NCBI GenBank assembly: GCA_964236735.1
Contig: CAXSFM010000018.1
Span: forward strand, 25,672-89,671
From: JAIVJG01 sp964236735
GTDB taxonomy: Bacteria; Acidobacteriota; Blastocatellia; Pyrinomonadales; Pyrinomonadaceae
Length of the DNA stretch: 64,000 bases
Direction: 5' to 3'
The notes beneath the pieces were generated by a model. That model saw nothing but the letters and a program-made list of their open reading frames with translations. It searched no databases and was not told the origin of the DNA. The translations under genes and the position numbers were made by a program. Shown piece after piece: positions 1-10,400 of the stretch. Numbering within the stretch: position 1 is the stretch's first letter; every line of letters begins with the position of its first letter.

Positions 1-1236
1 TCACCGCAAGAGGCCGTCTCACCGGCATTGGCCGCAGAGACTGCCATCGAAGTTGTCGAGGCGCGCGAAACATCTCCACACACGAGCGTTGAGATTTTAC
101 CGGCGACTGAGACAGCGTTTGAATCACGCACGGCCACGCACATCGAAGAGGCCGACGTTGAAACGCCAACGCTTGAAACCTCTTCAGGCTTTGTCGAACA
201 TTTTGAAGTTCAACAGCCGGGCACGATTGATCTCTACGAAGCGCCGCCCGTCGAATTTGAAACGAATGCGACGCCGCACGTCTCACCTTCTTCAACCATG
301 CAGGAGGCTGCCGCGCACGTTGACAGTGTGCCGGTGAATGATTGGGTCGAGCTTGATATTAGCGATGTGCAAGTCGCCTCGCCGGTGACGAACGCCATCG
401 AAACCTTCGCTCCTGAAGCAGAACCGTTGCAGCTTGAAATTCCGACGCCTCTTCCGGCGACGCCTGTGGCACAGGCCACGAACGAGACGGAGCTGTGGAT
501 GGACTCGTCCGTCGCCACAGATGTCGCAGAAAAAGCCGTCGCCAGTACGCGGCGCGAAGAAAGCGCACCGCAACAGCAGCAGGCCACGTTGCTCGCCGAT
601 GAGACACAGGCGCAGAGCGCGGAGCGGAGCATCGAGCCTTTTAACGAGCTATCCACCGTCCCGAAAGCGATTCAGGTGCGACTGACGAGCGATGAGCCTT
701 CATCACGCGCCGGAGCCGTGACGGAGCTTTCGCATCTCGATTCGGGCGACGCTTTCTATCGCATCTGCTCCGCCTTCGACGACGAAGCGAAGGAAGTCAG
801 AAACGCCGCCGCACGCGCGCTCTACGAACTCAAGAGCGACCGCGCGGACTCTTTCACGCGCGCGCTGCGCGAAGCTTCACCCGAACGACGCCGCAACATC
901 GGCTCAGGCATCGCCGCTTCCGGCCTCGCCAGCGAAGCGCTCGGACAGTTGACCGGCGAAAGCCGCGACAAAACTTACGAAGCCTTCTCGCTCCTCTTTT
1001 TGATGGCGAAGGCCGGCGAAGTGCAGCCGCTCGTGCGCGCCATCGAAGGCCATCCAGACACGGAGGTGCGTCTCGCCGTCGTCAAACTGCTCGCGCTCTC
1101 CGGCCAGAAAGACATCCTACCCGCCTTCCGCCGTCTCGCCGTGCGCGGCAGTCTGCCGACCGAAGTCCGTTCGGCGGTGATGGAGGCCATCTACCAGATC
1201 AGCAGTAGCAATCAGCCCGCCGCGCAAGAGCATTGA
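1..1236 (+). CDS. HEAT-repeat protein, 5' end outside window
   Basis: The frame is open from the first base, so the gene starts upstream of the window; a TTG at 28 is only an internal candidate. The first ~210 visible residues are acidic, rich in Ala, Thr, Pro and Glu, with no recognisable fold, and look like a disordered linker. From about residue 215 to the end, helical pairs repeat with the HEAT/PBS-lyase pattern (for example DEAKEVRNAAARALYEL and DTEVRLAVVKLLALSG). Such domains are protein-interaction scaffolds. No catalytic motif is visible and the missing N-terminus may hold another domain, so the function is open. The stop lies just before a hairpin repeat that leads into uvrB. Confidence 0.8.
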   Translation, partial: SPQEAVSPALAAETAIEVVEARETSPHTSVEILPATETAFESRTATHIEEADVETPTLETSSGFVEHFEVQQPGTIDLYEAPPVEFETNATPHVSPSSTMQEAAAHVDSVPVNDWVELDISDVQVASPVTNAIETFAPEAEPLQLEIPTPLPATPVAQATNETELWMDSSVATDVAEKAVASTRREESAPQQQQATLLADETQAQSAERSIEPFNELSTVPKAIQVRLTSDEPSSRAGAVTELSHLDSGDAFYRICSAFDDEAKEVRNAAARALYELKSDRADSFTRALREASPERRRNIGSGIAASGLASEALGQLTGESRDKTYEAFSLLFLMAKAGEVQPLVRAIEGHPDTEVRLAVVKLLALSGQKDILPAFRRLAVRGSLPTEVRSAVMEAIYQISSSNQPAAQEH

Positions 1237-1244
1237 CAGAAGCG

Positions 1245-1320
1245 GTGACGTGTGACAAGTGGCGTGTGACAAGTTAAAATTACTCTTCAACTTGTCACAC
1301 GCCACTTTTAACTTGTCATA
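1245..1320 (+). repeat. Heptad-word hairpin before uvrB
   Basis: Both arms are built from 7-nt words of the GTGACAA/GTGGCGT type. The central 19 nt of the arms (1257-1275 and 1289-1307) are perfect reverse complements around a 13-nt loop, with weaker outer pairing. The element fills almost the whole gap between the upstream stop and the uvrB ATG at 1335. Confidence 0.85.
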
Positions 1321-1334
1321 GCTTTTGTCCGCTT

Positions 1335-3323
<1,989 letters not shown>

Positions 3324-3325
3324 AA

Positions 3326-3472
3326 ATTTACACGGATGGGACAGGATAGGAAAAGCAATGATGAATGATGAATGATGAATGAAGACCAGAACTCCGCCTG
3401 ATATTCATCACTCAGCATTCCGCATTCATCATTTCTTCCGACATCCTGTTCATCCTGTCCATCCGTGTAAAT
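3326..3472 (+). repeat. Nested double inverted repeat before aroC
   Basis: Outer arms 3326-3347 and 3452-3472 are complementary over about 21 nt with one bulged base. Inside them sits a second pair built of 7-nt words: ATGATGA-type at about 3358-3383 and its complement, TTCATCA/GCATTCATCA-type, at about 3404-3434. One repeat has apparently inserted into the loop of another. It fills most of the uvrB-aroC gap; aroC starts at 3511. Confidence 0.85.
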
Positions 3473-3510
3473 ATTCTTTCAGTCTTTAATCTATCGCCGC
3501 ACGAATTCTT

Positions 3511-4680
3511 ATGTTTCGTTTCACCACCGCCGGAGAATCACATGGTCGCGCGCTCATCGCGATAGTCGAAGGCGTGCCCGCCGGTTTGACGATTGACGGC
3601 GAGGCGATTAACCGCGAGTTGGAACGGCGGCAGTGGGGCTACGGGCGCGGCGGGCGAATGAAGATCGAGCGCGACCGCGCGGAGATTTTGAGCGGCGTGC
3701 GCCACGGCAAAAGTTTAGGCTCGCCCGTCGCGCTGTTGATTGAAAATAAGGACTGGGCGAATTGGATGGAAGTGATGTCGGTCGAGTCGCTCGATGCGCC
3801 GCCGGAAAAGTCGCGACGTGTCAGTCGCCCGCGTCCCGGACACGCAGACCTCGCGGGCGGGCAGAAGTACGGCGCGCGTGATTTGCGCGACATTTTAGAG
3901 CGCGCATCGGCACGCGAGACGGCGGCGCGTGTCGCGTGCGGCGCGCTGGCAAAACAACTGCTCGCCGCGTTCAATGTTGAGATACGCAGCCATGTCGTCC
4001 AACTCGGCGGAGTGCCGGACGCGCCGCTTGAAGTCGAGTGGGAAAAAATCCGCGACATCCCCGAAGACGCGCCGTTGCGTTGCGCCGACGCAGAGACGCA
4101 GGCGCGCATGGTTACACTGGTTGATGAAAAGAAGCGCGAGGGCGACACGCTCGGCGGCGTCTTCGAGGTCGTCGCGCGCGGACTCGTCGCGGGTCTCGGC
4201 TCGCATACTTCGTGGGAAGATAAGCTCGATGGGCAACTGGCGCGCTCTGTGATGTCCATCCCGGCGGTCAAGGCCGTCTCTCTCGGGGCGGGTGTCGAAG
4301 CGGCGAGTCTGCCCGGCTCGCGCGTCCACGACGAAATCGCTTATGACGAAGCGTCGCGCAAATTTTCGCGTCCGAGCAATCGCGCGGGCGGGCTGGAAGG
4401 CGGCATCACGAATGGCGAAGAATTGCGCGTGCGCGGCTTTCTCAAGCCCATCTCGACCTTGCGTCGTCCTCTGCGCTCCGTTGATATTGATACCAAACAG
4501 GAAGAGGCGGCGGCCTTCGAGCGTTCGGACGTGACGGCAGTGCCGGCGGCGGGCGTCATCGGAGAGGCGATGGTCGCGCTCACGCTCGCGCGAGCGATGC
4601 GCGAGAAGTTCGGCGGTGATAGTATCGCGGAGATGCGGCGCAACTTCGACGGCTATCTCGAACAGTTGCGCGCTTACTGA
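3511..4680 (+). CDS. aroC: Chorismate synthase
   Basis: Last step of the shikimate pathway: FMNH2-dependent 1,4-elimination of phosphate from EPSP to give chorismate. The protein is 389 aa, the usual size. Family signatures include FRFTTAGESHGRAL at the N-terminus, RRQWGYGRGGRMKIE near residue 43, SRPRPGHADLAGGQKYG near 105 and SNRAGGLEGGITNG near 290. The ATG follows TTCTT with no Shine-Dalgarno. No other shikimate gene is adjacent. Confidence 0.97.
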   Translation: MFRFTTAGESHGRALIAIVEGVPAGLTIDGEAINRELERRQWGYGRGGRMKIERDRAEILSGVRHGKSLGSPVALLIENKDWANWMEVMSVESLDAPPEKSRRVSRPRPGHADLAGGQKYGARDLRDILERASARETAARVACGALAKQLLAAFNVEIRSHVVQLGGVPDAPLEVEWEKIRDIPEDAPLRCADAETQARMVTLVDEKKREGDTLGGVFEVVARGLVAGLGSHTSWEDKLDGQLARSVMSIPAVKAVSLGAGVEAASLPGSRVHDEIAYDEASRKFSRPSNRAGGLEGGITNGEELRVRGFLKPISTLRRPLRSVDIDTKQEEAAAFERSDVTAVPAAGVIGEAMVALTLARAMREKFGGDSIAEMRRNFDGYLEQLRAY

Positions 4681-4700
4681 GAGAACTTCACGCAGAGAGC

Positions 4701-5345
4701 ATGACGCGAACGATGGGAACAAATGAAATCCAACAAGGCTTGATATTGCTCTCGTCGGACATTGAACTGCGCGAGCGTTTTTTTCGCGATCCGTTGAAGG
4801 TGGGGCGCGAGATGGGTTTGAGCAACGCCGAGACGCGCCGCCTCGCACAACTCTCCGCGCCGCAACTCAGGATGTTCGGCGTATCGCCGCACGCGCGCCG
4901 CTTTCTCGAAGCCTGCAAAGTTCTGCCCTTAACGCATCGCACCGTCAAAGAAATTTTTACGGAACACTTCGAGCAGTTTGCCGCCACGCACGCGCCCGGC
5001 GAACTACGACGGCATCTCGGCGACAATCTCGCCTTCGCGCTTCATCTCGAAAACAAATTTCGCGGCCTGCGGCAAACGCTTGAGCCGCGTTGGGCGCTCG
5101 ACCTGCTGCGCTACGAACGCGCGCGACTGCAAGCGGCAGACCCCGCGCGCCGCATAGTCGTCCAGCTTTTCCGCCACGACATCAGCCGTCTCGTGCGGAG
5201 CCTCGCGCGCAGGGAAGATGTGCCGCAAGTGCAGATGCGTCTGTGCCTCGCCGTCTGGTGGCGTCCGCGACGGCGCGGTAAAGTGCGCTATGCGGTGATC
5301 ACTTATCCGAGACCGGGCGGTCGTCAAAAGACGCCGATGAAGTGA
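4701..5345 (+). CDS. Unknown protein with a helical N-terminal domain
   Basis: I do not recognise this 214-residue protein with confidence. Residues ~10-60 (LSSDIELRERFFRDPLKVG, then GLSNAETRRLAQL) resemble the short helical domain seen in Nif11-like leaders, LigA-type proteins and proteins encoded with DUF692 peptide-modifying enzymes, where a 'xDxxLRExFxxDPxxxxxxxGLS' pattern is common. The middle is helical and basic; the C-terminus (about 170-214) is Arg-rich and beta-like. There is no signal peptide or membrane segment. It begins 20 nt after aroC. No RiPP precursor or modifying enzyme is visible nearby, so the leader resemblance is only an inference. Confidence 0.6.
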   Translation: MTRTMGTNEIQQGLILLSSDIELRERFFRDPLKVGREMGLSNAETRRLAQLSAPQLRMFGVSPHARRFLEACKVLPLTHRTVKEIFTEHFEQFAATHAPGELRRHLGDNLAFALHLENKFRGLRQTLEPRWALDLLRYERARLQAADPARRIVVQLFRHDISRLVRSLARREDVPQVQMRLCLAVWWRPRRRGKVRYAVITYPRPGGRQKTPMK

Positions 5346-5430
5346 TGTCGGACAATTTGATGAGCGCTGACTCGCGCACGGGCTGAGATGTCGCAGCGCA
5401 TGAAAGAATTTCTTGATCACGGAGAATGTC

Positions 5431-6084
5431 ATGCCAATTGAACTTTCGCGTGTGACGAAGCGTGTCGCCGCCGGTGCGTCCGTTGTGCTGCTGCTCATAC
5501 TGTTGATGTTGCCGCAAGGTGCAGGCTCGCAGGCTTCAAGTTTAGCGAGTCAGGAGAAGCGGCGAGAGGCGGAGACGAAAGGCAGCGTCGCCGGGACGCT
5601 CGTGCCGGGCGCGAATCTTTCGCCGGAACAGGTCATCACGATTCAGCTTGAGGCGTTGCATCATAACGACACGCCGACGAAGGACAGCGGCATCGCCACG
5701 GCTTTCGCTTTCGCGTCGCCGGGCAACAGGGAAGCGACGGGGCCGCTCGCGCGATTTATCGAGTTGGTCAAGAGTTCGCAGTACAAGGCGATGCTCAACT
5801 ATCGCAGCGTCGAGCGCGATGCGATCATCAATCACGAAGGCGTCGCGCACCAGCGCGTCTCGATCATTGACGCGCAGGGCAATCGCGCCGTCTTCGTCTT
5901 CATCGTGTCGAGACAGACGGACGGCGCGTGCCCGAATTGCTGGCTGACGGACGGCGTCGTGAGAGTCCCGGAAAAGCCAAAGGATGGCTTGCTTGCCATG
6001 AATCACACGGACGCACATCGCATCACGCGCGCACGCGGGAAGAGAATATTTTCCATGTCGAATTTAATGGAGGCGAAGAGTTGA
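5431..6084 (+). CDS. DUF4864-type secreted or membrane-anchored protein
   Basis: 217 aa from the ATG at 5431, preferred over the in-frame ATG at 5413 because GGAG (5420-5423) lies about 7 nt upstream. A hydrophobic segment (SVVLLLILLMLP, residues ~16-30) acts as signal peptide or anchor. The middle has the DUF4864 pattern: 'QLEALHHNDTPTKDSGIATA' followed by FAFASPGNREATGPLARFI and a conserved YKAML. That family is widespread in bacteria and plant plastids, but its function is unknown to me. Its stop overlaps the TTG start of the enoyl-CoA hydratase, suggesting translational coupling. Confidence 0.75.
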   Translation: MPIELSRVTKRVAAGASVVLLLILLMLPQGAGSQASSLASQEKRREAETKGSVAGTLVPGANLSPEQVITIQLEALHHNDTPTKDSGIATAFAFASPGNREATGPLARFIELVKSSQYKAMLNYRSVERDAIINHEGVAHQRVSIIDAQGNRAVFVFIVSRQTDGACPNCWLTDGVVRVPEKPKDGLLAMNHTDAHRITRARGKRIFSMSNLMEAKS

Positions 6085-6881
6085 GTACACAGGAAAAACT
6101 GCTCGTCACGCTCGACGACGCGGGCGTCAAGCGCATCACTTTCAATAGACCAGAGCGTCGCAACGCGATTGACTTCGAGTTGTTCGCGCTCTTCGCAGAT
6201 GCCATCGCGCAGGCCGCCGAAGATGAGAGCCGCGTCGTCGTCATCACCGGCGCGGGCGACTCGTTCAGCGCGGGACTCGACCTCGCGTCCATCAATCCCA
6301 ACGATCTCGCCACGATGGATGTGGCCGCGAAAATTCGCGAATTGATTAACCCGCCGATTTTGCAAATGCGTCGCATGTCGAAGCCGATCATCGCGCGCGT
6401 GCATGGCTCCGCCGTCGGCATCGGCTTCAGCTACGCGCTGGCGAGCGACATCTGCATCGCGACGGAAGAAAGCGCATTCAGCCAGAGTTTTATCCGTGTG
6501 GGATTGATGCCCGACGGCGGCAGCACGTATTTTCTGCCGCGCCTCGTCGGCACGCGCCGCGCCTTCGAGTTGATGACGACGGGCGCGCAAATCAGCGCGC
6601 GCGATGCGATGCAACTCGGACTCATCAATCAGGTCGTGGCCGCCGGCGAACTCGATGCGGTGGTCAACCAACTCGCCGCCACGCTCGCGCAATCGCCGCA
6701 ACCGTCGCTCGCCAGAGTTAAACAATCGCTCAATGCGTGCGAGACGGCGGAACTCTCCGCCGCGCTCGCATTCGAGGCCGAAGGGCAGGCCGCGTGCCTG
6801 CGCTCGCCGGACTTCGTCGAGGGCGTGACGGCGTTCATGCAAAAGCGCAAACCAAGCTTCGGACGGACAAAATCAAGTTAA
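6081..6881 (+). CDS. Enoyl-CoA hydratase/isomerase family protein
   Basis: Crotonase-fold protein of 266 aa acting on a CoA thioester, probably as hydratase or isomerase in fatty-acid or aromatic breakdown. The start is TTG 6081: GGAGG at 6069-6073 is well placed and the codon overlaps the upstream stop (TTGA). Signatures: oxyanion-hole region GDSFSAGLDLASI near residue 65, HGSAVGIGFSYALASDI near 115, and VGLMPDGGSTYFLPRLVG near 140. The PDGG form resembles PaaG/PaaB-like isomerases, but substrate cannot be set from sequence alone. Confidence 0.92.
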   Translation: MSTQEKLLVTLDDAGVKRITFNRPERRNAIDFELFALFADAIAQAAEDESRVVVITGAGDSFSAGLDLASINPNDLATMDVAAKIRELINPPILQMRRMSKPIIARVHGSAVGIGFSYALASDICIATEESAFSQSFIRVGLMPDGGSTYFLPRLVGTRRAFELMTTGAQISARDAMQLGLINQVVAAGELDAVVNQLAATLAQSPQPSLARVKQSLNACETAELSAALAFEAEGQAACLRSPDFVEGVTAFMQKRKPSFGRTKSS

Positions 6882-6910
6882 AATACGCACCCTCCCCGTG
6901 ATTGTTGAAG

Positions 6911-6940
6911 CTGACAGGCAGGCAGTAATTATCGTAGAAT
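6911..6940 (+). promoter_or_regulatory. Candidate promoter for def
   Basis: CTGACA (6911-6916) and TAGAAT (6935-6940) are separated by 18 bp, close to a sigma-70 pattern. The region between the enoyl-CoA hydratase stop and def (126 nt) holds no other feature. Confidence 0.4.
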
Positions 6941-7007
6941 TCGCATCAAAATAGCGGACTTTAAGGCGGTGTTCGCTATTGTCAGAAAGTTTTCAGGGAA
7001 GAACGAG

Positions 7008-7523
7008 ATGGCTTTGTTAGAGATTGTGAAATACGGCGAGCCGGTGCTGGAGACACCCGCCGAGCCTGTCACGGAGTTCGACGACCGGCTCAAGAAACTC
7101 GTCGGCGACATGTTCGAGACGATGTACGCGGCGCGCGGTGTGGGCTTGGCCGCGCCACAAATCGGCGTCTCGAAGCGTCTGTTCGTGATGGATTGTTCGG
7201 GCGGCGAAGACCCTTCGGCGCGCATCGCTCTCATCAATCCAATCGTCGAGCGCGTCGAGGGCGAGCAGACCGGCGAAGAGGGTTGTCTCTCTTTTCCCGG
7301 CATCTACTTCGCCGTCAAGCGCGATCTGCGCGCCATCGTGCGAGCGCAGGATGTGAACGGCGAAGATTTTGAATATGACGGACTCGAACTCGAAGCGCGT
7401 TGTATGCTGCACGAGACGGATCACTGCGACGGCATCGTCTTTCTCGACCGCACGACGACGCTCAAGCGCGAGATGGTCAGGCGCAAGATTAAGAAACTGG
7501 CGAAGGCCGGACGCTGGATTTAA
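7008..7523 (+). CDS. def: Peptide deformylase
   Basis: Metalloenzyme that removes the N-formyl group from nascent proteins. From ATG 7008 (GGGAAG just upstream) the protein is 171 aa, typical. All three motifs are present: GVGLAAPQIG near residue 44, EGCLSFP near 90 (metal-binding Cys) and HETDHCDG near 134 (two metal-binding His and catalytic Glu). Its usual partner fmt lies 1.9 kb downstream, split from it by a P5C dehydrogenase gene. A strong terminator follows. Confidence 0.97.
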   Translation: MALLEIVKYGEPVLETPAEPVTEFDDRLKKLVGDMFETMYAARGVGLAAPQIGVSKRLFVMDCSGGEDPSARIALINPIVERVEGEQTGEEGCLSFPGIYFAVKRDLRAIVRAQDVNGEDFEYDGLELEARCMLHETDHCDGIVFLDRTTTLKREMVRRKIKKLAKAGRWI

Positions 7524-7551
7524 TCACCCGGCGAACTTATCAACCTGAACG

Positions 7552-7599
7552 GCGCGGCGCGCGGACTGACACCATGTTCGCGCGCCGCGCGGTTTTTTT
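7552..7599 (+). terminator. Rho-independent terminator after def
   Basis: Perfect 12-bp GC-only stem (7552-7563 with 7579-7590), 15-nt loop, then GG and seven T residues (7593-7599). Confidence 0.9.
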
Positions 7600-7623
7600 A
7601 TCGTTGTGATAGCATGAAAAGAA

Positions 7624-7713
7624 AATGATGAATGCCGCAGTGACGAATGATGAATACGGGGACGGAGCTTCTTGTCTTAACTCATCACTTATCACTCATC
7701 ACTCATCACTTTT
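7624..7713 (+). repeat. Heptad-word hairpin before the P5C dehydrogenase gene
   Basis: The left arm (about 7624-7655) has GAATGATG/GTGACGAATGATGAA words; the right arm (about 7680-7712) is ACTCATCACTTATCACTCAT and continues in the same style, 7 nt per unit. In one frame the right arm reads as Ser-Leu-Ile-Thr-His-His-Ser-Ser, which creates a false N-terminal extension for the next gene. Confidence 0.8.
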
Positions 7714-7729
7714 CAAACGAGGTGTGAAG

Positions 7730-9319
7730 ATGCAGGACGAATTTCGTAACGAGCCGTTTACAGATTTCAGCGTGGAAGAAAACGCCCGCGCCATGCGCGA
7801 GGCTCTGGCGCGCGTCAAGTCGGAGTTGGGGCGCGATTATCCGCTCGTCATCGGCGGCGAGCGCATCGAGACGGGCGACACTTTCGAGAGTTACAACCCG
7901 GCGCGTAAAACCGAAGTCGTCGGGCGTTTCCAGAAGGCGACCGAAGAACTCGCGCGGTCAGCGGTCGAAAAGGCGCACGAGACTTTCAAGTCGTGGCGCG
8001 ACGCTCCGGCGGAAGCGCGCGCCGGCCTGCTGTTTACCGTCGCCGATTTACTGCGCGAGCGTCGCCATTATTTTTCGGCGTGGATGGTTCACGAAGTCGC
8101 GAAGACGTGGGCGGAAGCCGACGGCGACACCGCAGAGGCGATTGACTTCTGCGACTTCTACGCGCGCGAGATGCTGCGCTATGCGGGCGCGCAACCTTTG
8201 ACGAAAATCGAGGGCGAAGACAATCGCCTCTCATACATTCCGCTCGGCGTCGGTGTCGTCATTCCGCCGTGGAATTTTCCGCTCGCGATTATGGCGGGCA
8301 TGACCGTCGCGTCAATCGTCACGGGCAACACCGTCGTCCTCAAACCTTCGTCGGACGCGCCGGCTATTGCCTACAAATTTTTCGAGCTGCTCGAAGAGGC
8401 GGGAATGCCGCCGGGCGTCGTCAACTTTATGACAGGTTCGGGGGCTGAGGTCGGCGATACGGTGGTTGACCATCCGCACACGCGCTACGTCGCCTTCACC
8501 GGCTCGAAAGAAATCGGCCTGCGGATCAACGAGCGCGCGGCGAAAGTTCACGAAGGGCAAATCTGGATTAAGCGCGTCGTCGCAGAGATGGGCGGCAAGG
8601 ATGCCATCGTCGTTGACTCGGACACAGACCTCGACGAAGCCGCGACGGGCGTCGTGCAATCGGCGTTCGGATTTCAGGGACAGAAATGCTCGGCCTGCTC
8701 GCGCGCCATCATCCACACGGATGTCTATGATTCGATGCTTGAGAAAATCGTCGAACGCACGGAGAAGTTGAAACTAGGCGACCCGGACGATGTGACGACG
8801 AGCCTCAGCGCCGTCATCAACAACAAAGCCTTCAAGACCATCAGCGATTACATCGAGCGCGGCAAGGCCGATGGCGGGCGCGTCGTCGCGGGCGGCGGCA
8901 CAGACGGCGAAGCTGGTTACTATATCGAGCCGACCGTCATCGCCGACGTGAAGCCCGGCGACACCATCGAGCAACAGGAAATCTTCGGCCCTGTGCTTGC
9001 CGTCATTCGCGCCAGAGATTTTGACGACGCGCTCGACATCGCCAACGACACGGAGTACGGATTGACCGGGGCGGTCTATACCAACGATGAAGCAAAGCTG
9101 GAGCGCGCGAGCCGCGAGTTCCACGCGGGCAATCTCTATCTCAACCGCAAATGTACGGGCGCGCTCGTCGGCGTCCATCCCTTCGGCGGCTTCAACATGT
9201 CCGGCACGGACTCGAAAGCGGGCGGGCGTGATTATCTCGCGCTTTTCATGCAGGCCAAAGTCGTCTCCGAAAAAATCCGTCCCGGCTACAACGACAAAGA
9301 AAAGCGGGAAGCGATTTAA
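7730..9319 (+). CDS. pruA: L-glutamate gamma-semialdehyde (P5C) dehydrogenase
   Basis: NAD-dependent oxidation of glutamate semialdehyde (P5C) to glutamate, the second step of proline and arginine breakdown. ATG 7730 follows GAGGTGTGAAG; the in-frame ATG at 7625 would only translate repeat DNA. At 529 aa it has the size of the stand-alone RocA/PruA class. Aldehyde-dehydrogenase marks: VVIPPWNFPLAIMAG near residue 180, VAFTGSKEIG near 253, EMGGKDAIVVD near 285 (catalytic Glu), GFQGQKCSACSR near 318 (catalytic Cys) and EIFGPVLAVI near 420. No proline dehydrogenase is nearby. Confidence 0.93.
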   Translation: MQDEFRNEPFTDFSVEENARAMREALARVKSELGRDYPLVIGGERIETGDTFESYNPARKTEVVGRFQKATEELARSAVEKAHETFKSWRDAPAEARAGLLFTVADLLRERRHYFSAWMVHEVAKTWAEADGDTAEAIDFCDFYAREMLRYAGAQPLTKIEGEDNRLSYIPLGVGVVIPPWNFPLAIMAGMTVASIVTGNTVVLKPSSDAPAIAYKFFELLEEAGMPPGVVNFMTGSGAEVGDTVVDHPHTRYVAFTGSKEIGLRINERAAKVHEGQIWIKRVVAEMGGKDAIVVDSDTDLDEAATGVVQSAFGFQGQKCSACSRAIIHTDVYDSMLEKIVERTEKLKLGDPDDVTTSLSAVINNKAFKTISDYIERGKADGGRVVAGGGTDGEAGYYIEPTVIADVKPGDTIEQQEIFGPVLAVIRARDFDDALDIANDTEYGLTGAVYTNDEAKLERASREFHAGNLYLNRKCTGALVGVHPFGGFNMSGTDSKAGGRDYLALFMQAKVVSEKIRPGYNDKEKREAI

Positions 9320-9321
9320 GG

Positions 9322-9396
9322 AAATGATGAATGATGAATGAAAGCAGGCGGCTTTTAGTTTGTCATTCATCATTCATCATTCATCACTCATCATTT
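9322..9396 (+). repeat. Heptad-word hairpin before fmt
   Basis: Left arm 9322-9341 consists of ATGATGA words; the right arm (9363-9396) is TTCATCA words, perfectly complementary over about 18 nt, with a ~20-nt loop. The right arm ends 6 nt before the fmt ATG at 9403. Confidence 0.88.
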
Positions 9397-9402
9397 CTTC
9401 TT

Positions 9403-10365
9403 ATGCGTTTAATCTTCATGGGCACGCCGGACGTGGCTGTGCCGACGCTGAGGCGTTGCGTCGAGGACGGGCACGAAGTTGTGGCGGTGTGGACGCAGCC
9501 GGATCGTCCCGCGGGACGCGGCAATAAGTTGAAAGCGTCGCCCGTGAAAGAGTACGCCGTCGCGCGCGGCATTCCTGTTCATCAACCAATTAAAGTTAAA
9601 ACAGACGAGGCGTGCGCGCTCTTTGCTTCATACGAAGCGGATGCGGCGGTGGTTGTCGCCTACGGGCGCATCCTGCCGTCGGCATTCTTGCGCGCGCCGC
9701 GTCTCGGTTGCGTGAACGTGCATTTTTCGCTGCTGCCGAAATATCGCGGGGCTGCGCCCGTCAACTGGGCGATTGCGCGCGGCGAGACAGCGTCGGGCGT
9801 GACGACGATGTTGATTGACGAGGGACTCGACACCGGCGACATTCTCTTGCAACGCGCGACGCCAATTGGCGAAGGTGAGGCCGCGCCCGAACTGCTCGCG
9901 CGTCTTGCGTTGTCGGGCGCTGAACTGTTGAGTGAAACTCTGGCGCGCTTTGATGAAATCGAGCCGCGCCCGCAGCAACACGAAGACGCCACGCTCGCGC
10001 CTATTCTCCGCCGTGAAGACGGATTGATTGATTGGACGCTCGACGCGACGGAAATCGCGCGGCGCGTGCGCGGCTTTCAACCGTGGCCGGCGGCGCACAC
10101 AACTTACGACGGGCGGCGACTCGTCATCTGGCGCGCGCGCGTCATACTTGAAGAGTCGCCTTCGGATGAAGCCATGTCGCAAGAAACGCCGCAGCATGTT
10201 GCAGTGGGTAGCATCATTCGAGTGCGTGGCGAAGAGCTTGTTGTGAAGTGCGGCAATGAAACTATACTGTGTCTCGACGAGTTGCAGATCGAAGGCAAGC
10301 AACGCATGGGCGCGCGCGATTTCATCAACGGAATGCACGTCAGCGTCGGCGCGCAATTGGGTTAA
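9403..10365 (+). CDS. fmt: Methionyl-tRNA formyltransferase
   Basis: Transfers a formyl group from 10-formyl-THF to initiator Met-tRNA. The start is ATG 9403 (MRLIFMGTPDVAVPTL); frames extending upstream only read the heptad repeat. 320 aa matches the family. Formyltransferase signatures: VVVAYGRILP near residue 87, NVHFSLLPKYRGAAPVNWAI near 105 with catalytic Asn/His, and GVTTMLIDEGLDTGDIL near 131. The C-terminal OB-like domain is present. The start lacks a Shine-Dalgarno and has the CTTATG context. Confidence 0.97.
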   Translation: MRLIFMGTPDVAVPTLRRCVEDGHEVVAVWTQPDRPAGRGNKLKASPVKEYAVARGIPVHQPIKVKTDEACALFASYEADAAVVVAYGRILPSAFLRAPRLGCVNVHFSLLPKYRGAAPVNWAIARGETASGVTTMLIDEGLDTGDILLQRATPIGEGEAAPELLARLALSGAELLSETLARFDEIEPRPQQHEDATLAPILRREDGLIDWTLDATEIARRVRGFQPWPAAHTTYDGRRLVIWRARVILEESPSDEAMSQETPQHVAVGSIIRVRGEELVVKCGNETILCLDELQIEGKQRMGARDFINGMHVSVGAQLG

Positions 10366-10400
10366 GAGTCGCTACGGAGAATATTTTCAAAGAGCGTTAA

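Noticed and set aside
7625..7729. N-terminal extension of the P5C dehydrogenase reading SLITHHSSL-like residues
   Set aside because: These residues are translated heptad repeat; a Shine-Dalgarno directly precedes ATG 7730. The same artefact was rejected for fmt (9331-9402) and prs (18039-18077).
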